DNA of 64,000 nucleotides from Azophilus sp965200465 (GCA_965200465.1 OZ241358.1:744001-808000), one strand, 5' to 3'. Counted from the stretch's first letter, positions 9,018 through 17,162 are shown. Translations and numbers: made by a program. Notes: generated by a model not told the origin, from the letters alone.

Positions 9018-9034
9018 GCGGACCTCCGGTCCGC
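9018..9034. repeat. Small perfect hairpin upstream of nhaB
   Basis: GCGGACC (9018-9024) and GGTCCGC (9028-9034) form a 7-bp stem with a 3-base loop in the 362-base nhaB-ubiA divergent region. Function unknown; it could be part of a regulatory site. The rest of this intergenic region holds repeat copy A (9072-9158) and no gene that I can see. Confidence 0.4.
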
Positions 9035-9071
9035 AGGCGGGCTCCCCGCGCTCTTTAAGAATCGGACCTTG

Positions 9072-9158
9072 GTAAGTCCTGCAACCACGCAATCGCCGCC
9101 CCCCCTTGCACGGTGCGCCTTGCAACGCGCCGCAACGATTCCTTAAGCGGGGATTGGG
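9072..9158 (+). repeat. Dispersed intergenic repeat, copy A
   Basis: About 87 bases closely resemble 56224-56311. Two exactly shared blocks are 23 bases (9103-9125 and 56254-56276) and 22 bases (9133-9154 and 56284-56305), in the same order and spacing. Each block contains small inverted pieces (TTGCA...TGCAA). It lies about 75 bases before ubiA. It could be a small non-autonomous mobile element or a shared regulatory or small-RNA cassette; the sequence does not decide. Confidence 0.75.
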
Positions 9159-9234
9159 GTTTTGGTTCGGCTAGGGCGGGTCGATAAGTCTCATTTGTGT
9201 CTGAACTGGGCCAGGGTGCGGTTAGACTGGCGGC

Positions 9235-10119
9235 GTGCAATCCCTGAAATCCTTGCTGCGCCCTTGGGCGGTGATCATGCGTCTGGACCGGCCGATCGGC
9301 AGCTTCCTGCTGCTGTGGCCCACCTTGGCGGCGCTGTGGTTGGCCGCTGAAGGAACGCCGCCGACCCATTTGATCGTGGTCTTCACCGCCGGCGTCTTCA
9401 TCATGCGGGCCGCCGGCTGCGTCATCAACGACGTGGCGGACCGCCGGTTCGACGCCTTGGTGGAGCGCACTTGGGAGCGGCCCTTGGCCACCGGCGCCCT
9501 AACCGTGCGCCAAGCCTTGGGCTTGTTCGCGGTCCTCTCCCTAGCCGCCTTGACCCTGCTCTTTTGGCTGAACGAACCCACCCGCCGGCTTGCGGTTGTC
9601 GGCTTTGGCGTCAGTGTGCTCTATCCGTTCACCAAGCGCTGGACCCATTTGCCGCAGGTGGTGCTCGGCATTGCCTTCAGTTGGGGAATACTCATGGCCT
9701 TCACCGCGGTGACCGGCGTGGTGCCCTCGGCCGGCTGGCTGCTGTTCGTGGCCAGCCTGCTGTGGATTGTGGCCTACGACACCCTTTACGCGATGGTTGA
9801 CCGGCCGTTCGACTTGGCGGCCGGCGTAAAAAGCACGGCCATCCTATTTGGGGAGTCGGACCGGCTGATGGTGGGCATTTTGCAAGGGGCGGCGCTGTTC
9901 GGGTTCGCCATGGTCGGCACCCACTGCGGCTTCGGCCTAGTTTACGGCATCGCCCTGGTGGTGATCCTGGCGCTGTTCGGATATCAGCAGTTTTTGATCC
10001 GCCGGCGGGACCTCGTCAACTACTTCCGCGCCTTTCTCAACAACATTTGGGTTGGCTTCACCCTGTTCTTCGCCATCATCATTGAGCAGACCATCGCCAA
10101 TGCTCAGCCGCCTCATTGA
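9235..10119 (+). CDS. ubiA: 4-hydroxybenzoate polyprenyltransferase UbiA
   Basis: Integral membrane prenyltransferase that joins the polyprenyl tail to 4-hydroxybenzoate in ubiquinone synthesis. The 294-residue protein has the first Mg-diphosphate motif NDVADRRFD at about 65-73 and the second YDTLYAMVDRPFD at about 180-192, with about nine membrane segments. The N-terminus LRPWAVIMRLDRPIGSFLLL is typical. The start is GTG. Ubiquinone synthesis implies aerobic or nitrate respiration. The dctQ-like gene begins inside its last 20 bases. Confidence 0.95.
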   Translation: MQSLKSLLRPWAVIMRLDRPIGSFLLLWPTLAALWLAAEGTPPTHLIVVFTAGVFIMRAAGCVINDVADRRFDALVERTWERPLATGALTVRQALGLFAVLSLAALTLLFWLNEPTRRLAVVGFGVSVLYPFTKRWTHLPQVVLGIAFSWGILMAFTAVTGVVPSAGWLLFVASLLWIVAYDTLYAMVDRPFDLAAGVKSTAILFGESDRLMVGILQGAALFGFAMVGTHCGFGLVYGIALVVILALFGYQQFLIRRRDLVNYFRAFLNNIWVGFTLFFAIIIEQTIANAQPPH

Positions 10120-10636
10120 CCGCTGCAACCTCCGCCTAGGCCGCGCCGCCGCTTGGCTGACCCTACTGATGGCGCTGGCCACCGCCGCGGTCGTGGCGCT
10201 GCGCTACGCCTTCGGCCAGAACACCATCCTGCTGCAGGAGGGCGTGGGCGCCATGCACGGCTTGGCGCTGATGCTGGGCATCGCCTACACGCTGCTGGAG
10301 AAGGGCCATGTGCGGGTGGACATCCTGCACAACCGCTTGCCCGAACGCCGCCGGCGCATGGTCGATGCCTTCGGCCACGCCGTCTTTCTGCTGCCGGTGG
10401 CGGCGCTGCTGTTCGTGACCTCCCTGCCCTACGTCGCCCAGTCCTGGCGGGTGGCGGAAGGCTCCGCGGAAGTGGACGGCCTGCCTGGGGTCTATCTGCT
10501 GAAGACGCTGATTCCCCTCATGGCGCTCCTGCTGTTCGCCCAAGGGTTGAGCGAACTCGCCAAAGCATGGAGCCAACGCAAGGGAAATGACCTGCCTGAA
10601 CGCCCCAACGCATCTTCGACCTCCCACAATCGGTAG
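10100..10636 (+). CDS. TRAP transporter small permease (DctQ-like)
   Basis: Small four-helix membrane subunit of a tripartite ATP-independent periplasmic transporter; these import organic acids, sialic acid, taurine, ectoine and similar solutes using a sodium gradient. The 178-residue protein has the DctQ pattern: WLTLLMALATAAVVALRYAF, then GVGAMHGLALMLGIAYTLLEKGHVRVDI, and a C-terminal LLKTLIPLMALLLFAQGLSEL. The ATG at 10100 lies within the end of ubiA (20-base overlap). The large permease follows after an unusually long 324-base gap, and no DctP binding protein is found in the window, so the substrate cannot be named. Confidence 0.88.
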   Translation: MLSRLIDRCNLRLGRAAAWLTLLMALATAAVVALRYAFGQNTILLQEGVGAMHGLALMLGIAYTLLEKGHVRVDILHNRLPERRRRMVDAFGHAVFLLPVAALLFVTSLPYVAQSWRVAEGSAEVDGLPGVYLLKTLIPLMALLLFAQGLSELAKAWSQRKGNDLPERPNASSTSHNR

Positions 10637-10650
10637 CAACTGTGGAGAGT

Positions 10651-10745
10651 GTTGCGCTGTTCCAGAACCCGCATTCCATAAGGGCTTGCGGGCATCGCGG
10701 AATGTTTTTCACCCCACTTTTCGCCCAGTGAAACAACAGCGCAAC
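10651..10745. repeat. Imperfect long inverted repeat between TRAP permease genes
   Basis: Perfect 11-bp arms GTTGCGCTGTT (10651-10661) and AACAGCGCAAC (10735-10745) enclose a second inverted pair CATTCC (10672-10677) / GGAATG (10699-10704) followed by TTTTT. The inner part could act as an intrinsic terminator; the whole could be a small inserted element. The remaining bases to the dctM start (10746-10960) contain no recognisable gene. Confidence 0.5.
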
Positions 10746-10960
10746 TCCTTTGCTGTGCTCCTTGCGTTGCATTGCGCAGCCCATGCGCGTTTCCCGTCAG
10801 CCATTGGGGTGGACGCCCCGACCCGCCCCATCGCGCCGGAACGCCAGTGGTTGAGCGGGACCGATTCCTTCGGGCCGCGGCGCTGTTGGCGGGCTTGCCG
10901 TTGGGCGGGCAAGCTCCGCCGCTTGGCGTGGCGACGCCCCGCTGGCGCCTTGTGCAGGCG

Positions 10961-12349
10961 ATGTTGCTAGTGGCCTCCTTCGCCCCCATCGCGCTGTTCA
11001 TTTTGGTGTTCGCGCTGCTGCTGCTTGGCTATCCGGTGGCGCTGACGCTGGCCGGCGGCGCCTTGGCCTTCGCCTTGGCCCTGGCCGCCTTCGGCCTGTT
11101 CGACTTGGAGATGTTCGGCTTTCTGCCGGCGCGCATCTTCGGCGTTATGAGCAACCAGACGCTCATCGCCGTGCCCCTGTTCGTGTTCATGGGCGTGGTG
11201 CTGGAGAAGGCCCGCATCGCCGAGCAATTGCTGGACGCCCTCTCCGAACTGCTGGCGCGGCTGCCCGGCGGCCTTGGCCTTGGCGTCATCCTGATGGGCG
11301 GGCTGATGGCGGCGAGCACCGGCATCGTCGGCGCCACGGTGGTGACCCTGGGCCTGATGGCGTTGCCCAACCTGCTGCGGCAAGGCTATGACCCGAAGCT
11401 CGCCACCGGCGCCATCAGCGCCACCGGCACCCTAGGGCAGATCATTCCGCCGTCCATCGCCTTGGTGCTGCTCGGCGACGTGCTCTCCAACGCCTACAGC
11501 CAAGCGCAGTTGGCGCAGGGCGTGTTTGCGCCCAAGACCGTCTCCATCAGCGACCTGTTCGCCGGGGCGCTGGTTCCCGGCTTGGTGCTGGTGGGGCTTT
11601 ACGCTCTTTACATGTGGCTGACCGCCTTGTTTGCACCCAGCCGGGCGCCCCGCCCAAGCGGAGACCCGGCCGGCGGCAAGCCGCGCTCCAACTGGAGGCT
11701 GCTGCAAGCCCTGGCCGCGCCCCTAAGTTTGGTGTTGGCGGTGCTGGGCAGCATTCTGGCCGGCTTGGCCACCCCCACGGAGGCGGCCGGCGTCGGCGCA
11801 CTGGGCGCCGTCTTGCTGGCCTTGGCCAACCGCGCCTTGAACCGGGAAGTGATTGGCGAAGTCTGCCGCTCCACCCTGAAGACCACGGCGATGGTGTTCT
11901 TCATTCTCATCGGCGCTTCGGTGTTCTCCTTGGTGTTCCGCGGCCTCGGCGGTGACGACTTGGTGCATGGGCTGTTCGCGGACTTTCCCGGCGGGCAACT
12001 CGCGGCGGTGGCGGTGGTGATGGCGGCGATCTTCCTGCTCGGCTTCGTCCTGGACTTCATTGAAATCACCTTTGTGGTCATTCCGGTGGTGGGGCCGGCG
12101 CTGCTCGCCCTGGGCGTGGACCCGGTTTGGCTCGGCGTGTTGATCGCCGCCAATCTGCAAACCTCCTTCCTGACCCCGCCCTTCGGCTTCGCGCTGTTCT
12201 ACCTGCGCGGCGTTACCCCGCCGGCAATACCCACCAGCGCCCTGTACCGCGGCGTCATCCCCTTCGTGGGCCTGCAACTGCTGTTGCTGCTGCTGCTGTT
12301 CGCCTTCCCCGGCTTGGCCACCTGGCTGCCGGGACTGCTGTATTCGTGA
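10961..12349 (+). CDS. TRAP transporter large permease (DctM-like)
   Basis: Large membrane subunit of the TRAP transporter and the actual solute translocator. The 462-residue protein has the DctM family path: FVFMGVVLEKARIAEQLLDAL, GATVVTLGLMALPNLLRQGY, ATGTLGQIIPPSIALVLLG and, near the end, LQTSFLTPPFGFALFYLRGV. About 12 membrane segments are expected. The start at 10961 (MLLVASFAPIALFI) is chosen because upstream in-frame sequence is Pro/Arg-rich and not family-like. The cytoplasmic loop after residue 210 is somewhat long. It pairs with the dctQ-like gene, but without a substrate-binding protein nearby. Confidence 0.9.
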   Translation: MLLVASFAPIALFILVFALLLLGYPVALTLAGGALAFALALAAFGLFDLEMFGFLPARIFGVMSNQTLIAVPLFVFMGVVLEKARIAEQLLDALSELLARLPGGLGLGVILMGGLMAASTGIVGATVVTLGLMALPNLLRQGYDPKLATGAISATGTLGQIIPPSIALVLLGDVLSNAYSQAQLAQGVFAPKTVSISDLFAGALVPGLVLVGLYALYMWLTALFAPSRAPRPSGDPAGGKPRSNWRLLQALAAPLSLVLAVLGSILAGLATPTEAAGVGALGAVLLALANRALNREVIGEVCRSTLKTTAMVFFILIGASVFSLVFRGLGGDDLVHGLFADFPGGQLAAVAVVMAAIFLLGFVLDFIEITFVVIPVVGPALLALGVDPVWLGVLIAANLQTSFLTPPFGFALFYLRGVTPPAIPTSALYRGVIPFVGLQLLLLLLLFAFPGLATWLPGLLYS

Positions 12350-12410
12350 GCACGACCGCGGCGGCGCCATGCCTACTTCACTTCTTCAACGGGTGTTTCT
12401 GGCCAAGGCC

Positions 12411-12518
12411 CTAGAACTTGGCGAAATCGCAGTCCTTCGTTGCGAGCTCGCAACCGGCTTCCATTGCCATCGACGCCAGATGGGCATCTAGAGCAAGATT
12501 TGCGGTAACGGTGTGCCT
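12411..12518 (-). pseudogene. Remnant of a VapC-type PIN-domain toxin (C-terminal fragment)
   Basis: On the minus strand the 298-base gap after dctM encodes TVTANLALDAHLASMAME followed by AGCELATKDCDFAKF and a stop. This is the C-terminal half of a PIN domain, including the acidic residues of DAHLA and of KDCDF that bind metal in VapC RNases. An in-frame TGA lies just upstream, and no start or N-terminal half is present, so the gene is dead. No antitoxin remains. The rest of the gap (to 12647) shows nothing recognisable. Confidence 0.65.
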
Positions 12519-12647
12519 TCAAGGAGCCGTCGCGCTATGATGGGTTCTCGCCCAAGCGAGCACCCTGTGTGCGTGTGCTTGCCGTTGATGATGCTCGCGG
12601 CTGACGGTGCGGCACGAAAAACTCCCGCTATGAAGGGATCTCGTTAA

Positions 12648-13469
12648 ATGGCCAACAGTGTGGAAACGAAAGACACTGAGTATCTCCAGATCATCTTGGA
12701 ATGTGTCCGAGTATCAGCGACGTACAGGCCGAAGTTTGGACGCGGAGGCGGTGGCCTGACGTTGCAGGAGTTCCAAGAGCTCTACGGTGGGGACCCATTC
12801 TACTCTTGGTTCGGCCTCGACAACGCCATGCTGTACGCCGCCCATACGGCGGCGGGTGGGATGACGAGCATCTATCGCCAGATCGGCATCGGTTGCGAAA
12901 AAATGTTCCGCAAGATATTGCAGGACGAGTTCGACTTGTCTGATGAAGACACGAAGTGGTCTTATGACGTGCCGGCCAACAACGGCGGGACGCGCAGACT
13001 CTCACTTGACGGGAGGCTGCCTTTGGCGCGGATTGGCGACACGGCCGCTAGGCGGCGAGTCCGCGAGTGGATGAGGCGATCCGCGGAAGTCGTCGGCGTA
13101 ACGCCGGGCGTGTTCCAGTCCCTCACAGGTGCGGTCTTTGAGGTTAGGCAGGGCTACAAGAGCAAGGACAGCAAGCGCCAGAACGCGGACATCGCCAATG
13201 CATCATCAGCTTACGTCAAGTCTTACCTCCCTTGCGTGATCGTTCTCTCCAATCAAATCGATGAGGATGTCCTGCGACGTTATCGCGCTGCTCGGTGGGT
13301 TGTTACAACGGGAACACGCGGCAGCGACGACCCGTTGACATCGACTTACGGCTTCCTACGCGAGGTTGTCGGCTACGATCTAGCGGCGTTCTTCGAACGC
13401 AACGCGGCGGCCCTTCAAAGCGAAGTCTCCCGCGTATTGGAGGCGCTGCTCGCCTCGGGAAGGACGTGA
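12648..13469 (+). CDS. Probable type II restriction endonuclease
   Basis: The 273-residue protein directly precedes and overlaps a DNA methyltransferase gene by one base (TGATG), the layout of a type II restriction-modification pair. I do not recognise its exact family. A stretch near residues 165-185, VFEVRQGYKSKDSKRQNADI, looks like a PD-(D/E)xK-type core (acidic residue, E-V-R, then lysines), as seen in several type II enzymes. The rest is mixed alpha/beta with a helical C-terminus. The ATG at 12648 has an AAGGGAT site upstream. GC and codon use are slightly lower than in the housekeeping flanks, consistent with transfer. Function rests mainly on context. Confidence 0.65.
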   Translation: MANSVETKDTEYLQIILECVRVSATYRPKFGRGGGGLTLQEFQELYGGDPFYSWFGLDNAMLYAAHTAAGGMTSIYRQIGIGCEKMFRKILQDEFDLSDEDTKWSYDVPANNGGTRRLSLDGRLPLARIGDTAARRRVREWMRRSAEVVGVTPGVFQSLTGAVFEVRQGYKSKDSKRQNADIANASSAYVKSYLPCVIVLSNQIDEDVLRRYRAARWVVTTGTRGSDDPLTSTYGFLREVVGYDLAAFFERNAAALQSEVSRVLEALLASGRT

Positions 13470-14704
13470 TGCCACAAGCGGGATTGGAGTTGCGGCAGCG
13501 GGCCGATTACACCCATAAGTTCAACCAAAAGACGGGCCGACACGGTTGGCTGCGGCTAACGCCTGCCTATTCCGTCAAAGTGGTGGAGGAAACCCTTTGC
13601 CGCTACGGGAAGGGTTTGCGCGTGTTGGACCCGTTCTGTGGCACCGGCACGACGGCGCTGTGCGCGGTTGCCCGCGGTCATCGAGCCACAACGATAGATG
13701 TCAATCCGTTTTTGACGTGGCTGGCGCGTGCCAAAACGCGCACCTATTCGGCAAGGTTGCTTGGCGAGACGGAACGGGCCGGTGTTGCGGCGTTGAATTT
13801 GACGCGCTGCGAGTCCTTAAAACCCGCGTCCGCGCCCAACATCCACAGAATCGAACGCTGGTGGCCGGACCCGGCCTGCTGCTTCCTCCGCTACTTGAAA
13901 GCCGCCATTGCCGCCGCGGCCACCGACGAGCCTATGCTCGACCTGCTGCATGTGGCGTTTTGCCGCACTCTGATCAAGCTCTCCAGCGCCGCCTTCGATC
14001 ACCAGTCCATGTCGTTCAAAGATCAATCGCAAAGCGAGCTGCCGTTGGAGCTGGATGCGGGCCGTGCGTTCTTGGGCGACCTTCGTGTCGTTCTTCGCGG
14101 CGCGGCGGACAACCCGCCTAGCGTCGCCACAGTCGTGGAAGGCGACGCACGGGAGCTGCCGCGTTGGACAGAGTCGGACTTCGATTTGGTGGTTACCTCT
14201 CCGCCGTATGCGAATCGGATGTCCTACATCCGCGAGCTTCGGCCCTACATGTATTGGCTCGGCTACTTGACCAACGCACGGCAGGCTGGAGAACTCGACT
14301 GGTATGCCATTGGCGGCACATGGGGCATCGCCACCAGCCGCCTGAATGGTTGGTCGAGGCAGGACAACCTCTGGCTGCCCGACGAGTTGCATGGAATCGT
14401 GGCGCAAATCGCAGCCGTTGCGAATCCGAACGGCGCCCTGCTGGCGACTTACGTTGCCAAGTACTTTGAGGACATGTCGCGGCACTTCGACAACCTGCGA
14501 ACGGTGTTGAAGAGTGGTGCCCACGTTCACTACATCGTTGGCAATTCAGTGTTCTATGGCGTCCTAGTGCCAACGCAGCAGCTCTACGCCGCGATGCTGC
14601 GCGAATACGGGTTCGCGGACGTGACGGTGCGGCCGGTGCGCAAACGCAATTCCAAGAAGGAGTTGGTTGAGTACGACGTGTCGGCGATGTGGCTAGGCGG
14701 CTGA
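13469..14704 (+). CDS. Type II DNA methyltransferase (N4-cytosine/N6-adenine class)
   Basis: Amino-methyltransferase expected to protect host DNA from the upstream endonuclease. The 411-residue protein has the SAM-binding motif I DPFCGTGTT at about 54-62, preceded by a motif X-like LRLTPAYSVKVVEE, and the catalytic motif IV TSPPYANRMSYIRE at about 243-256. SPPY fits exocyclic amino methylation (m4C or m6A). Motif I precedes motif IV, so it is not of the beta order seen in the other two methyltransferases of this window. The start ATG overlaps the endonuclease stop. Recognition sequence unknown. Confidence 0.85.
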   Translation: MPQAGLELRQRADYTHKFNQKTGRHGWLRLTPAYSVKVVEETLCRYGKGLRVLDPFCGTGTTALCAVARGHRATTIDVNPFLTWLARAKTRTYSARLLGETERAGVAALNLTRCESLKPASAPNIHRIERWWPDPACCFLRYLKAAIAAAATDEPMLDLLHVAFCRTLIKLSSAAFDHQSMSFKDQSQSELPLELDAGRAFLGDLRVVLRGAADNPPSVATVVEGDARELPRWTESDFDLVVTSPPYANRMSYIRELRPYMYWLGYLTNARQAGELDWYAIGGTWGIATSRLNGWSRQDNLWLPDELHGIVAQIAAVANPNGALLATYVAKYFEDMSRHFDNLRTVLKSGAHVHYIVGNSVFYGVLVPTQQLYAAMLREYGFADVTVRPVRKRNSKKELVEYDVSAMWLGG

Positions 14705-14789
14705 GATTCGATAGACCATAGCTGTCGCGGCGGTGCTGGTGCATCGTCCGAGGAACTACGGTGCCCCTGCGAAGCCGCAACGTATTTAA

Positions 14790-15053
14790 GCGGACTTCAT
14801 CCTCACGCTGCAACTAGACGAACCGAACCAAGACGACGAGTTCCACCAAGTGTTCGTGGTGGAAACGAAAAGGATGCACTTGAAGGAAGCGGCGGACACG
14901 GCCTATAAGCGCTCCGTGTTCGACATCTGCTCCGAACACGCGAGGAAGGCGGACTGGGCGGACTTCGTGCCCGCCATGCAAGGCAAAGTGGTGCGCTACG
15001 AGGTGGTGGATGAGGATGAATGGGAGCAGCGGTCGAATGGGATGTTCGCGTAG
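14790..15053 (+). pseudogene. C-terminal fragment of a type III restriction enzyme (Res subunit)
   Basis: After an in-frame stop at 14787 the frame reads ADFILTLQLDEPNQDDEF, then FVVETKRMHLKEAADTAYKR, SVFDICSEHARK and ends with RYEVVDEDEWEQRSNGMFA. DFIL...VVETK is the nuclease core (D...ExK) found at the C-terminus of type III Res proteins. The helicase part, over 700 residues in the family, is missing and there is no Mod gene. A second copy of the last 15 or so codons sits at 16110. This is a relic, not a working gene. Confidence 0.65.
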
Positions 15054-15078
15054 GCTTCAAGGCGTCATGGGTTCGCGT

Positions 15079-15687
15079 TCAGAGAGCATCTACCACCAGC
15101 CTCAAGTCGAAGTGCAACCTCTTGGTCAACTTTGGAAAAGGTCCTTTCTTCAACTCGCACAACACGCGACGCATGATCTTCTTGTCAATGTACCGTTGAT
15201 TGCCCAACTCGCTGATCGTGGTCTGCAAGCAATCAAGGTACAAGAGTTCAAGAGCTAACGGTTCTATCCAACCCACGTCCTTGCGGTATCCGCTGACAGC
15301 AACCGCACCTGTGCGTTTGAGGAAACAGTCGACTTCCTTAGGATCAAGGCTTAGCGTTGCACAGGAGCCGAAGTGAATGAGGCAGTTGCTGCAACATCCC
15401 TCCAAGATGGTACCCATGTCCTTCAACGTGACTTCGTCGTCCCCAGAGGGTGAGATGCTCCCCTTGGAGCCGTGGTACCACAGATAGAGAATGGCGAAAG
15501 ACATATCTGCACCGCTCCACTCCCGCAGGCGATCCTTAAACTGAGCCGCATCTATGGCCACCCGACGGACAGTCGGAATCTCGTGATAGTCGCCAAGCAG
15601 TTCGATCACAGGCCTCGCAGAGGTCTCGTGGCGTGATGGCCATACTCCTTCGATGCAGTAGATGCCACTATACGTCGCCTTCGCCAT
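15079..15687 (-). CDS. Hypothetical protein, possible caspase/CHAT-like cysteine protease fold
   Basis: 202-residue soluble protein. I do not recognise a named gene. The centre shows a pattern of caspase-hemoglobinase (CHAT-type) enzymes: hydrophobic strand AILYLWYHG with His72, then about 35 residues later IHFGSCATL with Cys109, followed by FLKRTGAVAVSGYRKDV, which resembles the post-cysteine segment. These would be the catalytic His and Cys. N-terminal MAKATYSGIYCIEGVW is compact, with no signal peptide. It sits between two relics of type III restriction genes, in lower-GC DNA, about 500 bases from a Fic gene, so a defence or toxin role is plausible but inferred. Confidence 0.5.
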   Translation of the reverse strand: MAKATYSGIYCIEGVWPSRHETSARPVIELLGDYHEIPTVRRVAIDAAQFKDRLREWSGADMSFAILYLWYHGSKGSISPSGDDEVTLKDMGTILEGCCSNCLIHFGSCATLSLDPKEVDCFLKRTGAVAVSGYRKDVGWIEPLALELLYLDCLQTTISELGNQRYIDKKIMRRVLCELKKGPFPKLTKRLHFDLRLVVDAL

Positions 15688-15693
15688 AGCTTT

Positions 15694-16000
15694 TCACGCC
15701 TCCAAAGCGCTTCGCCGCCTTTCGCGTTGCTGACCACTGCGGAACGCTTGGATTTCCTCGTCCACATCGTCCATGGTGAGCTCGATTGTACCCCCAAGAC
15801 AAGCACCCTTTGACTTCGCTTCCCCAAGCGGCAGAGAAGCACGGCGTTCGCCTAGCCAGCCTGACTGCGACCCTCCCTCAACTTCGCCAAATCCCGCCGG
15901 ATGTCCTCGGCGACTTCGGATACCTCCTCTGGCACACCCCTCGACCCAGTTTCCGCCTGCTTTCTTCATCAGCGCACTCTCCCAACGATTTCGTTGGCAT
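15694..16000 (-). pseudogene. Possible frameshifted small gene upstream of the CHAT-like protein
   Basis: Minus-strand frames contain protein-like pieces in series: an ATG at 16000 giving MPTKSLGECADEESRRKLGR, then in the next frame VPEEVSEVAEDIRRDLAKLR, then in a third frame TIELTMDDVDEEIQAFRSGQ ending 7 bases before the CHAT-like start. Together they look like one ancestral regulator-sized protein broken by two shifts, the first at a GGTGTG step. The last piece alone could be a 26-residue peptide from an ATG at 15774. No family is recognised; this is a low-confidence reconstruction. Confidence 0.3.
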
Positions 16001-16109
16001 CAGTATTGTTGGCAACTATAGCTTAGTCAAGGTCGTGGAGCAGCGTTTGGCCGTGATGTTCGCGTCGGGCGCAGGCTGTTGCGCGGCCTCAAGCGCGAGG
16101 GCTTGCAAT

Positions 16110-16175
16110 GAGGTGGTGGACGAAGATGAGTGGGAGCAGCGCCTGAACGCGCTGTCGGACGGTGAAGCGCCCCTA
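16110..16175 (+). pseudogene. Second relic of a type III restriction C-terminus
   Basis: Reads EVVDEDEWEQRLNALSDG in frame, nearly the same as the tail at 15000-15044 (EVVDEDEWEQRSNG), with silent differences in the DNA. Only the last stretch of the gene is left; upstream sequence is unrelated. Together with the fragment at 14790 it brackets the CHAT-like gene, which suggests replacement of an older restriction locus or a duplication with the interior lost. Confidence 0.55.
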
Positions 16176-17162
16176 GTTGCGGTGCGCTTCTCTTCCTTTT
16201 CGCGTAAGCCGGTAGCGCTGAGTCTTGGCGGTGGGTGACTCCGGATGGGTCATTTCAACCAATCCGGCGAGCAAGGCCGGCCGCAGATGATTTTTTCGGA
16301 AGCTAGGACGGTGCTTCAAGCCCAAGCCCGCCATCAGTTCAGCGGTGGTTTTGGGGCCGTTGCGCAATGCTCTGAGCAACAGCGCAACTTGGTCGCCTAC
16401 TTGGTCGCTTGCCGTGGGGTTCAGAAGCGCTTCCGCTATGACCTCCAGCATGAACTCGATGAAGGCCGTGCTCTCCCCTGCGGCGGAACTGCGCCTGATG
16501 GCTTTGTAGTAATCGGCTTGGCGGGCGAGGATCAGGCTCTCCACTGGGATGTGGGCGAACAGGGGTCGCCAGCGGGCCAAAACAAGGGTTTGCCAGAGCC
16601 GTCCTAGGCGCCCGTTGCCGTCCTCAAAGGGGTGAATGAACTCGAATTCGTAGTGAAAAACCGAGCTGGCGATCAGGGGATGCTCCTTGGTTTCCTTCAG
16701 CCAAGCAAACAAGGCCGCCATGAGTTGCGGCACGCGCGGAGCGGACGGAGCGATGTGCTGGATGCCCTCTTGACCCGCCACAACAACCTTGCCCCGTCGA
16801 TATTGGCCCGGCGCATCGAGCAGTGCGGCCATCAGGATCCGATGCGCATCCAGCAAGTCGGTTTGGCTGCGTGGACGCCATTGCTCCAATCGGTCATAGG
16901 CTTGGATGGCGTTGCGGGCTTCCTGTATTTCCCGAGGCGGCGCCGCCAAGGGCTTGCCGTCTAGGATGGCGGCGACCTGATCTTGGCTAAGCCTGTTGCC
17001 CTCAATGGCTAGCGTGCCCTGCACGGAGCGGATGCGGTTGGCTCGCCGCAAGCGCAAATCCTGGGCGAACCCCGCCGCCTCCGCCCTTCCTATGGCTTCG
17101 CCGATTTCCTCAATGCCGGCAAGCATGTTCGGCGTGATTCGGTATGGCGGCTGGTCACTCAT
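16173..17162 (-). CDS. Fic family protein (AMPylase-type) with N-terminal inhibitory motif
   Basis: Fic-fold enzyme, most likely transferring AMP to target proteins. The 329-residue protein has the full catalytic motif HPFEDGNGRLGR at 177-188 and an N-terminal auto-inhibitory helix with TLAIEGN at 50-56, whose Glu54 would occupy the ATP gamma-phosphate site (class II Fic). A C-terminal winged-helix region (about 255-325, TTAELMAGLGL...RYRLTRKG) is typical of this Fic group and may bind DNA. It is followed by csiV on the same strand after 45 bases, which is probably accidental. It shares no close similarity with the second Fic at 36186 beyond the core motif. Confidence 0.88.
   Translation of the reverse strand: MSDQPPYRITPNMLAGIEEIGEAIGRAEAAGFAQDLRLRRANRIRSVQGTLAIEGNRLSQDQVAAILDGKPLAAPPREIQEARNAIQAYDRLEQWRPRSQTDLLDAHRILMAALLDAPGQYRRGKVVVAGQEGIQHIAPSAPRVPQLMAALFAWLKETKEHPLIASSVFHYEFEFIHPFEDGNGRLGRLWQTLVLARWRPLFAHIPVESLILARQADYYKAIRRSSAAGESTAFIEFMLEVIAEALLNPTASDQVGDQVALLLRALRNGPKTTAELMAGLGLKHRPSFRKNHLRPALLAGLVEMTHPESPTAKTQRYRLTRKGREAHRN

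Noticed and set aside
7602..9125. Long minus-strand open frame of about 500 codons overlapping nhaB
   Set aside because: It lies in another frame of nhaB, is Arg/Gly/Pro-rich without family features, and arises from the high GC content.
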